The translations under genes were made by a program, and so were the position numbers. The notes beneath the pieces are model-generated. The model was not told the DNA's origin, did no database searches, and saw only the letters and a program-made list of their open reading frames with translations. Shown here in pieces: positions 1 to 33,965 of a DNA stretch of 42,500 nucleotides. The stretch is from assembly GCA_009746045.1 (NCBI GenBank), contig RPFO01000026.1, positions 3,831,563-3,874,062 of the forward strand, in the 5' to 3' direction. Position 1 is the stretch's first letter; the number at the start of each line of letters is the position of its first letter. Source of the stretch: Mesostigma viride. Taxonomy: Eukaryota > Streptophyta > Mesostigmatophyceae > Mesostigmatales > Mesostigmataceae.

Positions 1-98
1 TGTCTCTGCTGCAGTGCCGTGCTCAAGCATGGGCTCATCTTTGTATCTTGGTGCCGTGCATGCTTGCACGGTTTCCTGTATGCAATTGTCCATGCGGT

Positions 99-935
99 TC
101 CTGTACTGCGGCGGTGGATGTGTGCATGGGGTTGCTGTACTGCGGCGGTGGATGTGTGCATGGGGTTGCTGTACTGTGGCGGTGGATGTGTGCATGGGGT
201 TGCTGTACTGCGGTGGTGGATGTGTGCATGGGGTTGCTGTACTGCGGCGGTGGATGTGTGCATGGGGTTGCTGTACTGCGGCGGTGGATGTGTGCATGGG
301 GTTGCTGTACTGCGGCGGTGGATGTGTGCATGGGGTTGCTGTACTGCGGCGGTGGATGTGTGCATGGGATTGCTGTACTGCGGCGGTGGATGTGTGCATG
401 GGGTTGCTGTACTGCGGTGGTGGATGTGTGCATGGGATTGCTGTACTGCGGCGGTGGATGTGTGCATGGGGTTGCTGTACTGCGGCGGTGGATGTGTGCA
501 TGGGGTTGCTGTACTGCGGCGGTGGATGTGTGCATGGGGTTGCTGTACTGCGGCGGTGGATGTGTGCATGGGATTGCTGTACTGCGGCGGTGGATGAATG
601 CATGGGGTTGCTGTACTGCGGCGATGGATGTGTGCATGGGGTTGCTGTACTGCGGCGGTGGATGTGTGCATGGGGTTGCTGTACTGCGGCGGTGGATGTG
701 TGCATGGGGTTGCTGTACTGCGGCGGTGGATGTGTGCATGGGGTTGCTGTACTGCGGCGGTGGATGTGTGCATGGGGTTGCTGTACTGCGGTGGTGGATG
801 TGTGCATGGGGTTGCTGTACTGCGGCGATGGATGTGTGCATGGGGTTGCTGTACTGCGGCGGTGGATGTGTGCATGGGGTTGCTGTACTGCGGCGGTGGA
901 TGTGTGCATGGGGTTGCTGTACTATGGGGCTGTGC
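99..935 (+). repeat. 34-bp minisatellite, about 24 copies
   Basis: Unit TGTGCATGGGGTTGCTGTAC TGCGGCGGTGGA plus two bases; copies differ by single substitutions (GGGGTT/GGGATT, CGGCGG/CGGTGG/CGGCGA). Because 34 is not a multiple of 3 and the unit lacks stops, every frame is open; the long open frames here are not genes. Both ends are flanked by the related string CATGGGCTCATC (30s and 947), so the array grew inside a duplicated segment. It lies in an AUG3 intron. Confidence 0.95.
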
Positions 936-1030
936 GCATGCATGGGCTCATCTATGTACCTCGGTTCCTGTGCTGCGGTGCCATGCGCGAGCAGGGACCT
1001 GCACGCTTGTGTGAGCAGGAGACGTCGCAG

Positions 1031-13237
<12,207 letters not shown>

Positions 13238-15118
13238 TCTTTCAAGATTCTAGATCAGCATATAGTGACCTTGCGGACAGGACTGTCATGACATTAGGCT
13301 GACAGTGTGCTTTGTTTTCCCTGACGACTTTGCACTTCCGTGAAGGAGCTTGTTCCATCTGCACCTTTGTTGAAAAAGCTTCAGCAGAGGTGTGAGGGAT
13401 AGCTGCCAGATCTGGCCTGGCTGAAGCCCTAGAGAGATGCCGGTGCTTGCCCAGCACGCATCGGTCAAGCTTGGTCACACTGAATTCGAGGATTCCTTGC
13501 TCTCCTGCATGAATGAGATAATGTACCTATGCCCTTGCGGGATGACAGATTCTCAGCACAGAAACTTAGGAATCGATACACCCTTAAGAGGGGCAGATGT
13601 GCAGATCATTTTGCAGAAACAATCGAACGGCGTTTACCGGAAGAGCTTCATGCAACAGTAGATGCATGACACAGTAGTTTGTTTCAATTGTTGAAAACAA
13701 TTATTGAAGCTATTTTTGAATGATTACCCCGACTAGGTTGTCCCCAATTAACAAATTATCAAATTAACAAAATTGTCAGTTAAGTGACGCCGGCGGACAA
13801 CCTGCGGACTGCTTGACGCGGAGTCGCCGGGCTACAAGTTCCGTAACTTACCAAACTCACCCTCTGTTGCCGCCGCGCCATTGTCTACTTCTTTTCGTAC
13901 GACATGGCTTGAGTTGGGTTCATCGACGAGCTAGCATTGACGCTCATCGACGGTGCAGTCCCACGGCGGAGAATAAGTTCGCCACAGCACAGCGCGACGC
14001 AAGGGCTCTTTTCCATGTACATGACGTGATCGATATGCAAAGCCCGCATCACTGACCAGAATTTGGGTCCAACGCGTACACCGTCGTACAGTACTACCAG
14101 GCGACCGCATCTCTGCCTTTTAACCGTCGAATGCGCAATTAATCTAGAAAGTAGACACGTCTCCGCGACACTTCCGCGACTTCAGCGCTTTCCGTCACCC
14201 TTGACTCGTTGTCGTACAATACTACAAATTAACGCCAATAGAAACTCACCTCCAAAAAATATCTCGATAGAGGCATGCCGCATATTTAATTTCAAGGTAC
14301 CTCTTGACGGTACGTTCCCTTGTTAAGTTACGACGCCCATGCAGATTTCGGCGGCGGAATGACTGTAATTAATCTCGGCCCCCGCCCTCCGCTAATTTGC
14401 TAATATGCGAATTTGCTAAAAAAAGAGCCAATTTTACCCTGATTAGTAGCACTCGATCTGCCCTAATTAATTATTAAAACGCTCCTGTTGGGGAGTCACG
14501 GAGCTCTGCAATAATACAGAATGCTTGAATTCATTCACTCTGCCATAAGCTTGTAAGTATAGCAAATTTATTATAAATTTGACATCGATCGATCCGGCGC
14601 CGGCCGGCCTAGTGCTAGCTAGCCAGCCAGGCTGGCGCCTGCATGCACATGGTATAAGAGCTAGCTCATGAAGTCGATCTATAGCTAACGTTAATTGTGT
14701 GTGCGCGTGCGCGAATATCAATTGTCACGTGTTTACGTATATAACATACTAATAAATTACTTATACTAGCTAGATGTAAGTGGATAAGATGTACAGCAGG
14801 CTTGAACGTTACGATGGTCCGCATTCTCGACCCTAGATTTCTGGTGTGCACTGGTTGTCTCATTGCCAAATGATATTATATAAGCGGTACGTACATTACA
14901 ACTTGAGCACATGTATGCATGAAGACATGCCGCACGCCGGCCGTGCCATATGCAGGTGTACAGGCTCCCGGCAGCATGACTCAAAACTATGGCAATATAT
15001 GCCGGTACATAAAAACTAACAAAGATACAAATTACATTAATTATGTACAACATTTACGATTGACGTCACTACACAGAAAGATTGCCCATGGAGAGTGCAC
15101 ATTTCCTACGTATTTCTG
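13238..15118. other. Convergent intergenic region between AUG3 and the TH2-like gene
   Basis: Both 3' ends face into this 1.9 kb. I see no third gene. It holds AT-rich tracts (13680-13790, 14380-14480) and a palindrome-rich stretch near 14582-14640 (GATCGATCGATC, GGCGCCGGCCGGCC, GCTAGCTAGC). Open frames here are short and lack recognisable motifs. Confidence 0.6.
15032..15036 (-). promoter_or_regulatory. Putative polyadenylation motif TGTAA for the TH2-like gene
   Basis: TGTAA on the minus strand, 83 bases past the stop codon. TGTAA is the usual green-algal poly(A) signal; a five-base match alone is weak. Confidence 0.4.
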
Positions 15119-26277
<11,159 letters not shown>

Positions 26278-26339
26278 CGTTGGCAACATTAACGAAAAGA
26301 TTATAACGATAGCCAAATGCCTACTCCACCTCAACATAT

Positions 26340-27288
26340 GTCCTGAAAGTAGCTTTAAACATGGTTCATGTCCGGGGGGAACCTGGACAATTATTGATAC
26401 TGTGTTGTTGTAACCTTACTGTCTGTCACGTGTCGAGAACTCCTGAGGCAAATACTTATTCAGCTTGCCTGCAAGATCAGACGAGTTGGGCAATGCCGAA
26501 GAGAGAATTGGAGTACGTAGGGACAGCGAAGCGTCTCAACAAAACACCGGCCCGTTTCGGAGATGTGCCGACGAAATGTGCACGGCACGTGCCCAGAAGA
26601 TTAATTGCGAATAATGGGACGGGATCCTGGCTAGAATCGCTCAGAAAAATCACAATGAATAGGATTTTTTATGGCCAAATATTTCTTGGAACTTGAAAGG
26701 CGATGGGGTGAATTCCGACGTCATATCCATTTCAAACCCCAGCATGTCAGTGCTAACTGATCAGTGCACGTCCCCTATCACTTATGCGCACGTGAGCGCA
26801 CTACCTACCAGGCACGGCGCCGCGCCAACCGGCCGGACCGCGGCGTGTTACCTGTCCGGCACGGCCTGCAACGGGCGGACCGCCCAAAACACATGAGTTG
26901 CCAATGAGAAGGCTTTTGAGCATTTGGAAGCTGGAAACCTTGAGCTGGAACTGCATGCAGATCGTGTATCAATGTTGATCGAGACAGACATACTGATATG
27001 GCGTACCGTAAATTCTCGGATTCCAATTTTCGTACGTGGCGGCTGATCATCATGAGTCGTAACTGAAGCCCGCCGGCCGGTGGTACTCAAGGAGCGGGCA
27101 ACCAGAGCAGGCCAGAAATCGGGGTAGAATGTTGCCGGCTTGCCTTGTCGTTTCTTCGATCGTTGTTCAATTTGCCAACTAAATGTCATCCGATCATGCC
27201 CGGTTCATCCCATCATGTACGTGGCGGCAGCGCCTGAAGTGACAAGCTCGCCTGGATCGGCCGACTGCGCAACTAATAAATTTTCCAT
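26340..27288. other. Upstream region of the TH2-like gene, no recognised gene
   Basis: Includes whatever promoter drives the TH2-like gene. A 111-codon plus frame at 26361 has no recognisable domain. I see no TENA/THI-4 motif in either strand. A GC-rich patch lies at 26810-26890. Confidence 0.5.
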
Positions 27289-27289
27289 C

Positions 27290-27355
27290 CAATTAAATTA
27301 AATTAAATTAAATTGGAACATATCTCCGTTGGGAGTTCATGTAGCATATATCCCT
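27290..27355 (-). mobile_element. LINE 3' terminus fragment
   Basis: Minus-strand ...TATGCTACATGAACTCCCAA CGGAGATATGTTCC then an (AATTT)n tail. Same terminus as the copies at 27771, 28871, 28949, 31054, 33089 and near 35143. Confidence 0.7.
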
Positions 27356-27414
27356 GGTAGACTAGGGAATATCAGATACCAGTAGTGTAGATTAGTCAGG
27401 CTAAGCCTAGCATG

Positions 27415-27811
27415 TGGCGGCCCACGCGCATGTGCGCCCATAATGGCCCCCATGGATGATGCCTTCAGAATTTAGCCACGCCCTGCCTATAATGGGACCC
27501 CCATGGATGTCGCATTAAGAATTTAGCCATGCTATGCCATGCAGAGAGATGCTCTCTGTCGAGAAGCCATGCCCTAGCTCTTGTATAGCCATGATGATCT
27601 TCCCCCACATGACACACTCCCCCTTAGCTGGGCATAGTGTGAAGATCATGAGGGTGCAGGTGCCCTGGTGCACCTAGAGCAAGGGTAGCTTACATTCCCA
27701 CCCTTGCAGGAAGTAGCCCAGAATGTATTAAAAGCCATATGCCCCTTCTCAGGGATATGTGCTACATGTACTCCCAACGGAGTTATGTTTCTAATTAATT
27801 CATTAATTAAT
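27415..27811 (+). mobile_element. LINE-related 3' UTR fragment, copy 1
   Basis: Shares about 390 bases with 28921-29330 (minus) and 34420-35183 (plus): the GCAGAGAG...CTCTCTG hairpin at 27541-27559, CCCCCTTAGCTGGGCATAG, GGTGCCCTGGTGCACCTA, and the CTCCCAACGGAG hairpin at 27771-27782 before a TTAATTAA tail. Confidence 0.78.
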
Positions 27812-27905
27812 ATCCCTGGTACGCCCGCCGTTTACGCCAATACAGGCCATGCAGGCTCTGTGGCGCACTCAAGCCCTTGGGCAAGCTAGAGAAATGTTCA
27901 GGACC

Positions 27906-28223
27906 TGGTCCTCCCTGTCCTTACGTACGGGGCCGAGACGTGGACCCTCACCGCCGACCTGGCCAACATGTTGCGGTCAATTCTCCGTGTAGGATACACT
28001 GCTCATGTCCGCAAGGAGGACTTGTACAGGTCAGGTCTAGTCGGCATGCCACGTAGTAATCACCAGCATGCACCATCAAGCAGCGGCGTCTGCAGCTGGT
28101 ATGGCACTTAGCTCGCACCAACCAGGTAGACACAGCTTGAGCACGTGCCGGTGGCCCCTCCGCAGGGCTGCCCCCGCTCAACCGGGCAGCCTGGCACCTC
28201 CTCACGTGGGCCGGGCCCAGCTA
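27906..28223 (+). pseudogene. LINE reverse-transcriptase fragment, broken
   Basis: Nucleotide similarity to 32450-32755 (the stretch VLVLTVLTYGAEAWTL to LTWPGP), with stops and frameshifts. Decayed 3' part of a reverse-transcriptase gene. Confidence 0.75.
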
Positions 28224-28269
28224 GGTTAGTAGACGCCGCGAGGCCCGTGCACCTTCAAAGATCGTCATA

Positions 28270-28465
28270 ATATTTCGTTTGAGTTTCGGGAAATATATCA
28301 GCGTGTGCGTTTTAGAAAGACGAAGCGATTGTGACATTCACGGCCAAATTTGGTGCCCAAACGTAAAAGTGATGACCTCCGCCGTCAGCCATGGCTACTC
28401 CGTGGCATGCCCATGCCGGCATGGCACGCAAGTACTTACTTACTTTAATACTTATTTGGGGAGTG
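28270..28465 (+). mobile_element. Short retroposon fragment with (ACTT)n tail
   Basis: About 120 bases match 31465-31587 (both contain TTAGAAAGACGAAGCGATTG) and the end CTCCGTGGCATGC...GCAAGTACTTACTTACTT matches the (ACTT)n family at 11277 and 31741. Confidence 0.6.
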
Positions 28466-28477
28466 CATGATCAAACA

Positions 28478-28920
28478 CCCTGGCTTGGCCAACCTGGGCG
28501 GCACATCCTGACGTGGCCTGGCCCCAAGAAGGACATTCCTAGAAAGCTGTAGGTAAACTACCTGCCATGCATCCAGATGTTGCTGGCCGACCAAGTGGTC
28601 CCAGCTCAGTTTGCCTCACTACATTTCCTCCCTCTCTCTTCTTTGGACTGCTATGCAGTTCACAAGAAGAGGTGGCAGAAGATTGTCCAGGCTCACACGC
28701 CAGCCCCTGTGGGCAAGCCCCCTCCCCCCAAGCAGAAGGGGCGTTTTGCTGAGTAGTAGTGAAGTCAGGATTTTCTAGACTAGATAGCTTAGAGTTGGGT
28801 TAGTTCGAGTACGCGGCTTCGCCCATGCACCTCCACCCCTCCAGCAAGGATTAATATGTGCTACATGATCGATTTCCCAACGGAATCATGTTATAATTGA
28901 ATTTAATTTAATTTTTAATG
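28478..28920 (+). pseudogene. LINE reverse-transcriptase C-terminus and 3' UTR, broken
   Basis: Matches 32705-33131: QPGRHILTWPGP, the C-terminal HTPAPVGKPPPPK, then the same 3' UTR (TTTTCTAGACTAGATAGCTT). Its terminal hairpin at 28871-28887 is GATTTCC-CAA-CGGAATC type. Stops interrupt the frame. Confidence 0.8.
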
Positions 28921-29330
28921 ACCATTAATTAATTAATTAGGAACATAACTCCGTTGGAAGTATATGTAGCACATAGCCCTTGAGAAGGGGCATATATGGA
29001 CTATAATACATTCTAAGCTACTTCCTGCAAGGGTGGGAATGTAAACGACACTTGCTCTAGGTGCACCAGCTAGGGCACCTGCACGTACCTCATGCATGAT
29101 CTATCACGCTATGCCCAGCTAAGGGGGAGCATGTCATGTGGGGGAAGATCATCATAGCTATACAAAAGCTAGAGCGTTGCATCTCAGCAGAGAGCAGCTC
29201 TCTGCATGGGCACAGCATAACTAAATAAAGCTAGGCATCATCTGGGGTGTGGCACATCATAGGCACACATGTACATGGCTAAATAATGCTCATGAGTCAG
29301 CTGGTATAGTGCCTGTAGGAGGCGTACATG
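28921..29330 (-). mobile_element. LINE-related 3' UTR fragment, copy 2
   Basis: Minus-oriented sister of 27415-27811, with the 19-base palindrome at 29187-29205 and the terminal hairpin at 28949-28960. It continues into the ORF1 remnant on its upstream side. Back-to-back with the previous fragment, tail to tail. Confidence 0.78.
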
Positions 29331-29372
29331 TACATGGCCACGCGGTCTATCTATTCTACACTACTACTGCTG

Positions 29373-31023
29373 TATTCCCCTAAGCTGGGGCGTCTGGAGT
29401 CGCTGGGGCCGCGGGGTCGCATGCCAGGGCTTGTGGCCGACGTAGATGGCCGCCCCCTTCCAGTACACCGGCTGCCCCGCCTTGGTCTGCCGGAGCTGGA
29501 GGTAGGTCGGCCATAGCTCCCGTCGGGCGCCGTTGTTGTTGCGCCAGGGTCAAGTCGTCGTCAAGGGTGAAGAGAGTCTTCTCCAGTGTGAGCTAGTACG
29601 GCAATACGGCAATACGGCAAAACCTCGGCGTATTGCGTATTTCGTATAATACGTGTATTATACGCGTATCATACGGCGTACTACTAGCAAAATTTCTAGT
29701 ACGGCAATACGCCAAACCTCGGCGTATTGCGTATTTCGTATAATACGGCGTATAATACGGCGTACTAGCTCACACTGGTCTTCTCGAGCCGCTTGCGGCG
29801 TCGGAGAAAAGAAATCTTGTCCGCCGGGTTCTTAAAGGTTAGTAGAAGGAGCGGGGGCGCCCCTGCCTTACCCCGCGCGCGGGGAAGGCGGTCGCCGGGG
29901 CGACCAGCTCAATCTCACCAGTAAGGCCCATGCGACTAAGAATTTCTCTCTCAAACGCACGTGCAAGCTTCTCGGACTTCTCACAGGTCTTCCTCCATGT
30001 CGAAGTTCTTGACAATGACGTTGAGGCTGCGCTTGGCGAGCTCGGCCTCCTCCTCGCGGAGGTCTCGACCTCGAGAGCGTCTGCTGCTGCCTGCTGGAGC
30101 TGTGCTGCGACGGCGGAGGTGGTGGACTCGGTGGCGTGCTGCTTAAGCATGTCCGCCCAGGTCGTGATGGGAGGAGCATTGCCGGCCAGGCCAGCCGGGG
30201 CTGGCAAGTTGGCCGGCGGCAATGTCCTTCACCGCCTGGGCGGTGAGGCCTGCGGTGTTTTGCAGGAGTCACCTCGATGGCGATTGCATTGTCCTTAAGG
30301 CGCTGATCAAAGTAGCGGAGCTGGGCGGTGATGGAGTCGGAGGGGGGGGGGGGGGGAGGCGAGGAGGGTGGCGGTGGCGGTGGCGGTGGCGGTGGGGATG
30401 GTGGGGAGCTCAGCAGCCAGCTTACGACCCAAAGCTTGCATTTCGCAAGCGAGGGGCGTCACGTGCTGTGAGAGGTGGTGGAGGAGGGTGAATTCGCCCA
30501 AGGGGACGGGTTGCCAGAGTTCCGCGGAAGAACGCTTAAGGATGGAAAAGAGGGCGGCAAGCTGAAGGCGCGGTCGCGACCAGCCAGACAGGTCACCTAC
30601 GCGGAACTGAAACTGGCCGGACGTCAGACTGGCTGCGGAAGCATTTGTGGCGGTGGAGGCGCTGGCACAGGTCAAGAAGGGAGGCATACGACCCATAGAA
30701 CAGGAGCTCCAGTATCCGGATGTGTGGCCTGTCGAAATAGCCGGGTCGATCTGTTGACGTAGAAGGTGGAAAATAACTCGTCAACGTCAAAGTCGACATC
30801 AGACCAGCTAGGTTCGGTTGGGCGGCTGCGTTTGGGCTCGGGCGAGGCTGAAGGCGAGGCAGGAAGCCCGGGAGGGGGCTGGGCGACCACCAGTGCGCGA
30901 CTATAGTGTCACCGCTGCCTGCGCCGGACCTGAGGGCGAAGCTGCAGCCGAAGCTGCAGACGTATTTTCATTACCGAGCGCAGCCGCCAGGCTGCGTTGC
31001 GTCGAGGCGCGTTTGTTCGCCAT
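29373..31023 (-). pseudogene. LINE gag-like ORF1, frameshifted and interrupted by a hAT MITE
   Basis: Starts ATG at 31023 (MANKRASTQRSLAA). Pieces in shifting frames include SWSDVDFDVDELFSTFY, RVGDLSGWSRPRLQLAALFS, PPITTWADMLKQHAT and, after the insertion, ELWPTYLQLRQTKAGQPVYW. The central coiled-coil and C-terminal basic block resemble L1-type ORF1 nucleic-acid chaperones; that is family inference. Several frameshifts and a stop make it dead. A fragmentary sister on the plus strand is at 33131-33915. Confidence 0.78.
29584..29777. mobile_element. 194-bp hAT-type MITE inserted in LINE ORF1
   Basis: Inverted repeats CAGTGTGAGCTAGTACG at both ends, perfect 8-bp target duplication GTCTTCTC (29576-29583, 29778-29785). 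The sister ORF1 copy at about 33710-33730 has a single uninterrupted GAGAAGAC. Interior is two diverged copies of an AATACG/CGTATT-rich palindrome. Confidence 0.93.
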
Positions 31024-31440
31024 TAAATTAAATTAAAATTAAATTATAACATGCCTCCGTGGGGAGGTCATGTAGCACATATTCCATGATGGATGGGGTG
31101 GAGGAAGCCGCGGGATTGAGCTATCCTAACTCTAAGCTATCTAGAAAATCCTAACTACACTACTCATCAAAACGCCTCCTCTGCTTGGGGGGAGGTGGCT
31201 TGCCCACAGGGTCGGGCGTGTGCGCCTTGACAATCTTCTTCCACCGCGTCTTGTCCTTCATGGCAGTCCAAAGACGGGAGAGAGAGTGGATGCGGTGCTC
31301 AAACTGCATGGGCTGGGATCACTAGGTCGTCCAGCAACATCTGGATGTAGGTCGTGACAGGTTTCCCTACCCTTTTGGGAATGCCCTCGGGGCCAGGCCA
31401 GGTCAGAATGTGTCGCCCTGGCTGGCCAAGCCGCTGGGTT
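31024..31440 (-). pseudogene. 5'-truncated LINE reverse-transcriptase C-terminus and 3' UTR
   Basis: Minus-strand copy of the 32.7-33.1 kb segment: stop TAG at 31162-31160, upstream PAWPARATHSDLAWPRGH-type frames are shadows. Hairpin CCTCCCCACGGAGG at 31067-31054, then an (AATTT)n tail that touches the ORF1 start at 31023. Confidence 0.82.
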
Positions 31441-31464
31441 GTTCGCCATATATTGCGTAATAGC

Positions 31465-31600
31465 ATCGGAAAATTATATCAGCATGTGCGTCTTAGAAAG
31501 ACGAAGCGATTGTGATATTCACGACTAAATTCGGTGCTCAAACGTGAAAGTTATGAGCTCCGCCGTCAGCCACCATGGCTACCTCGTGGCTCGTGGCTGG
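31465..31600 (+). repeat. Dispersed repeat shared with 28283-28403
   Basis: About 120 bases at high similarity, same orientation, containing TTAGAAAGACGAAGCGATTG and CTCCGCCGTCAGCC. Identity of the parent element unknown. Confidence 0.7.
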
Positions 31601-31740
31601 GCGTCCCCCCAAATATCAGATAGATTAATGACCATACATGCAATTATTTGGGTTGTGGGTGAACCCTGGGTATGCCCCTACACCCCTCATGCTCCGGGAG
31701 AAGCCTTTTTATTCTCCTGGGCTATCGGGGGTTAGCATGC

Positions 31741-31952
31741 AACCTACCCCCACACCCGTCATCATGGCCGAGCGTACAGTCGTCTTGGATAGTCTGGATG
31801 ACGCGGAGTTGAGCACTATCTGCGACTCCGTACGTGGACTCGAGTCACGCGCCACTTGCCTTCGCGTGTGAAGTATCCGCGTAGAAAAGTAAGCTCATCG
31901 GGTACTCCATGGCATGCCTTCACTGCATGTTCACGCACTTACTTACATATGA
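31741..31952 (+). mobile_element. Short retroposon with (ACTT)n tail, uninterrupted copy
   Basis: Sister of 11277-11938 without the nested MITE. Carries the small frame MAERTVVLDSLDDAEL and ends CATGTTCACGCACTTACTTA. Confidence 0.7.
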
Positions 31953-31997
31953 TCTGACAACTTTGCAATGGATCAACCCCCGACCGAGCTTTGATGC

Positions 31998-32984
31998 ATG
32001 ATACGGCCATCCATCGCATCACCCCCCTCCCCCCCTCCGCCTTCACCGACTCCATTGATCACCGCCCAGCTCCGCGACATCGACCAGCGTCTTATTAATG
32101 CATGCCATCGATATCTGATTTATGCGGACGACACCACCCTCATCGCGCGCCCCGAGCACATTCAGACCTGGCTGGACTGTCTGGGCCTGGAGGCGAGGGC
32201 GGTGGGGTTGGAGATTAGTGTCAAAACTGAGGCGATGGTGATTGGGGCCTCCAGTCGCCCACCGCTGCCGCGCCTGCTCGACGGGACGGAGGTCCCACTC
32301 CGCGACCGCTTCAAGCTGTTGGGGAGTTGGCTTCCGGACACTGCCGACGATGTGGACACCCGCATCGGCCTTTCCTGGGCCAAGCTCCGTTCGCTCAACA
32401 CCTACTGGCGCTCCAAGGGCCTGGACGAGCACCGCAAGCGCATGCTCTTCAAGGTCCTCGTCCTCACGGTGCTCACGTATGGCGCCGAGGCGTGGACACT
32501 CACGGCAACACTGGCAGCCAAGCTAGACGGCACGGTAACCCGGATGCTCCGACAGGTCCTGAATGTCGGGTTTTCTCAGCGTAGGTCCTTAGAGTCTTTG
32601 TATCACGGTATGCCGCGTATTTCGGACGAGATTAGACAACGTAGGATAGCATTTGTAGGACATCTTGCTCGCACCAGCCAGGTCGACACCGCCCTTGGGC
32701 TGGCCGGTCCCCAGCGGCTCGGCCAACCGGGGCGGCACATTTTGACCTGGCCTGGCCCCAAGAACATTCCTAAAAAGGTAGGGAAACATGCCATGACCTA
32801 TACCCAGATGTTGCTGGACGACCTAGTGGTCCCAGCCCAGTTTGAGTACCGCATCCACTCTCTCTCCCGTCTTTGGACTGCCATGCAGGACAAGACGCGG
32901 TGGAAGAAGATTGTCAAGGCGCACACGCCAGCCCCTGTGGGCAAGCCGCCTCCCCCCAAACGGAGGAGCCGTTTTGATGAGTAG
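31998..32984 (+). CDS. LINE reverse-transcriptase C-terminal part fused to an ORF1 piece, 328-codon open frame
   Basis: Residues about 1-33 (SPPPPSPTPLITAQLRDIDQ) derive from ORF1: the same string is in both ORF1 copies. The frame then jumps to YLIYADDTTLIA, the catalytic YADD of reverse transcriptase, followed by GLEISVKTEAMVIG, FKLLGSWLP, TYGAEAWTL, RIAFVGHLAR and the C-terminal KKIVKAHTPAPVGKPPPPKR. The N-terminal fingers and most of the palm, and any endonuclease, are missing, so it cannot be an active polymerase. It is nevertheless open to TAG at 32984. Either a recent chimeric insertion or an internal deletion. Confidence 0.8.
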   Translation: MIRPSIASPPSPPPPSPTPLITAQLRDIDQRLINACHRYLIYADDTTLIARPEHIQTWLDCLGLEARAVGLEISVKTEAMVIGASSRPPLPRLLDGTEVPLRDRFKLLGSWLPDTADDVDTRIGLSWAKLRSLNTYWRSKGLDEHRKRMLFKVLVLTVLTYGAEAWTLTATLAAKLDGTVTRMLRQVLNVGFSQRRSLESLYHGMPRISDEIRQRRIAFVGHLARTSQVDTALGLAGPQRLGQPGRHILTWPGPKNIPKKVGKHAMTYTQMLLDDLVVPAQFEYRIHSLSRLWTAMQDKTRWKKIVKAHTPAPVGKPPPPKRRSRFDE

Positions 32985-33131
32985 CGTAGATAGGCTTTTC
33001 TAGACTAGATATAGCTTAGAGTTAGGTTAGTTCGATTACGCGGCTTCCTCCACACCACCCATCCAACCTGGAATATGTGCTACATGATCTCCCAACGGAG
33101 ACATGTTATAATTTAATTTAATTTAATTTAA
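32985..33131 (+). mobile_element. LINE 3' UTR, terminal hairpin and (ATTTA)n tail
   Basis: TTTTCTAGACTAGATATAGC, GCGGCTTCCTCC, hairpin CTCCCAACGGAG at 33089-33100, tail of five TTTAA units. Best-preserved 3' end of the family here. Confidence 0.82.
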
Positions 33132-33915
33132 TCGATATCGAGGTCCTGCAGAACACCGCAGGCCTCATCGCCTCCCCCCCCCCCCCCCCCTCCGCCTCCA
33201 CCGACTCCATCACCGCCCAGCTCCGCGACGTACATCGACCAGCGTCTTACAAGGACAATGCCATTGCTATCGAGGTCCTGCAAAACACCGCCGGCCTCAC
33301 CGCCCAGGCGGTGAAGGACATTGCCGCCAAGCCAGCCCCTGCTGGCCTGGCCGGCGATGCTCCTCCCATCACGACCTGGGCGGACATGCTTAAGCAGCAC
33401 GCCACCTCCACCACCTCCGCCGTCGCAGCACAGCTCCAGCGGCAGACGCTTGACCTCCGCGAGGAGGCCGAGCTCGCCAAGCGCAGCCTCAACGTCATCG
33501 TCAAGAACTTCGACATGGAGGAAGGTGAGAATTCTGAGAAGCTTGCGCGTGCGATTGAGAGAGAAATCCTTGGTCGCATGGGCCTTAATGGTGAGATCGA
33601 GCTGGTCGCCGACCGCCTTCCCCGCGCACGGGGTAAGGCAGGGGCGCCCCCGCTCCTTCTCACCTTTAAGAACCCGGCGGCAAGATTTCTTTTCTCAGAC
33701 GCCGCAAGCGGCTCGAGAAGACTCTCTTCACCATGGACGACGACTTGACCCTGGCGCAACAACAACGGCAACGGGAGCTATGGCCGACCTACCTCCAGCT
33801 GCGGCAGACCAAGGCGGGGCAGCCGGTGTACTGGAAGGGGGCGGCCATCTACGTCGGCCACAAGCCCTGGCATGCGACCCCCGCGGCCCCAGCGACTCCA
33901 GACGCCCCAGCTTAG
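33131..33915 (+). pseudogene. LINE ORF1 3' fragment (5'-truncated)
   Basis: Begins inside ORF1 directly after the preceding element's tail. Reads DIAAKPAPAGLAGDAPPITT, a coiled-coil stretch, IVKNFDMEEG, then after a frameshift near 33730 LTLAQQQRQRELWPTYLQLR and GAAIYVGHKPWH to a stop. A segment (EVLQNTAGL) is present twice at 33137 and 33266. Uninterrupted at the site where the sister copy holds the 194-bp MITE. Confidence 0.78.
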
Positions 33916-33965
33916 GCGGGGAATACAGCAGTAGTAGTGTATAATAGATAGACCGTGGCCATGTA

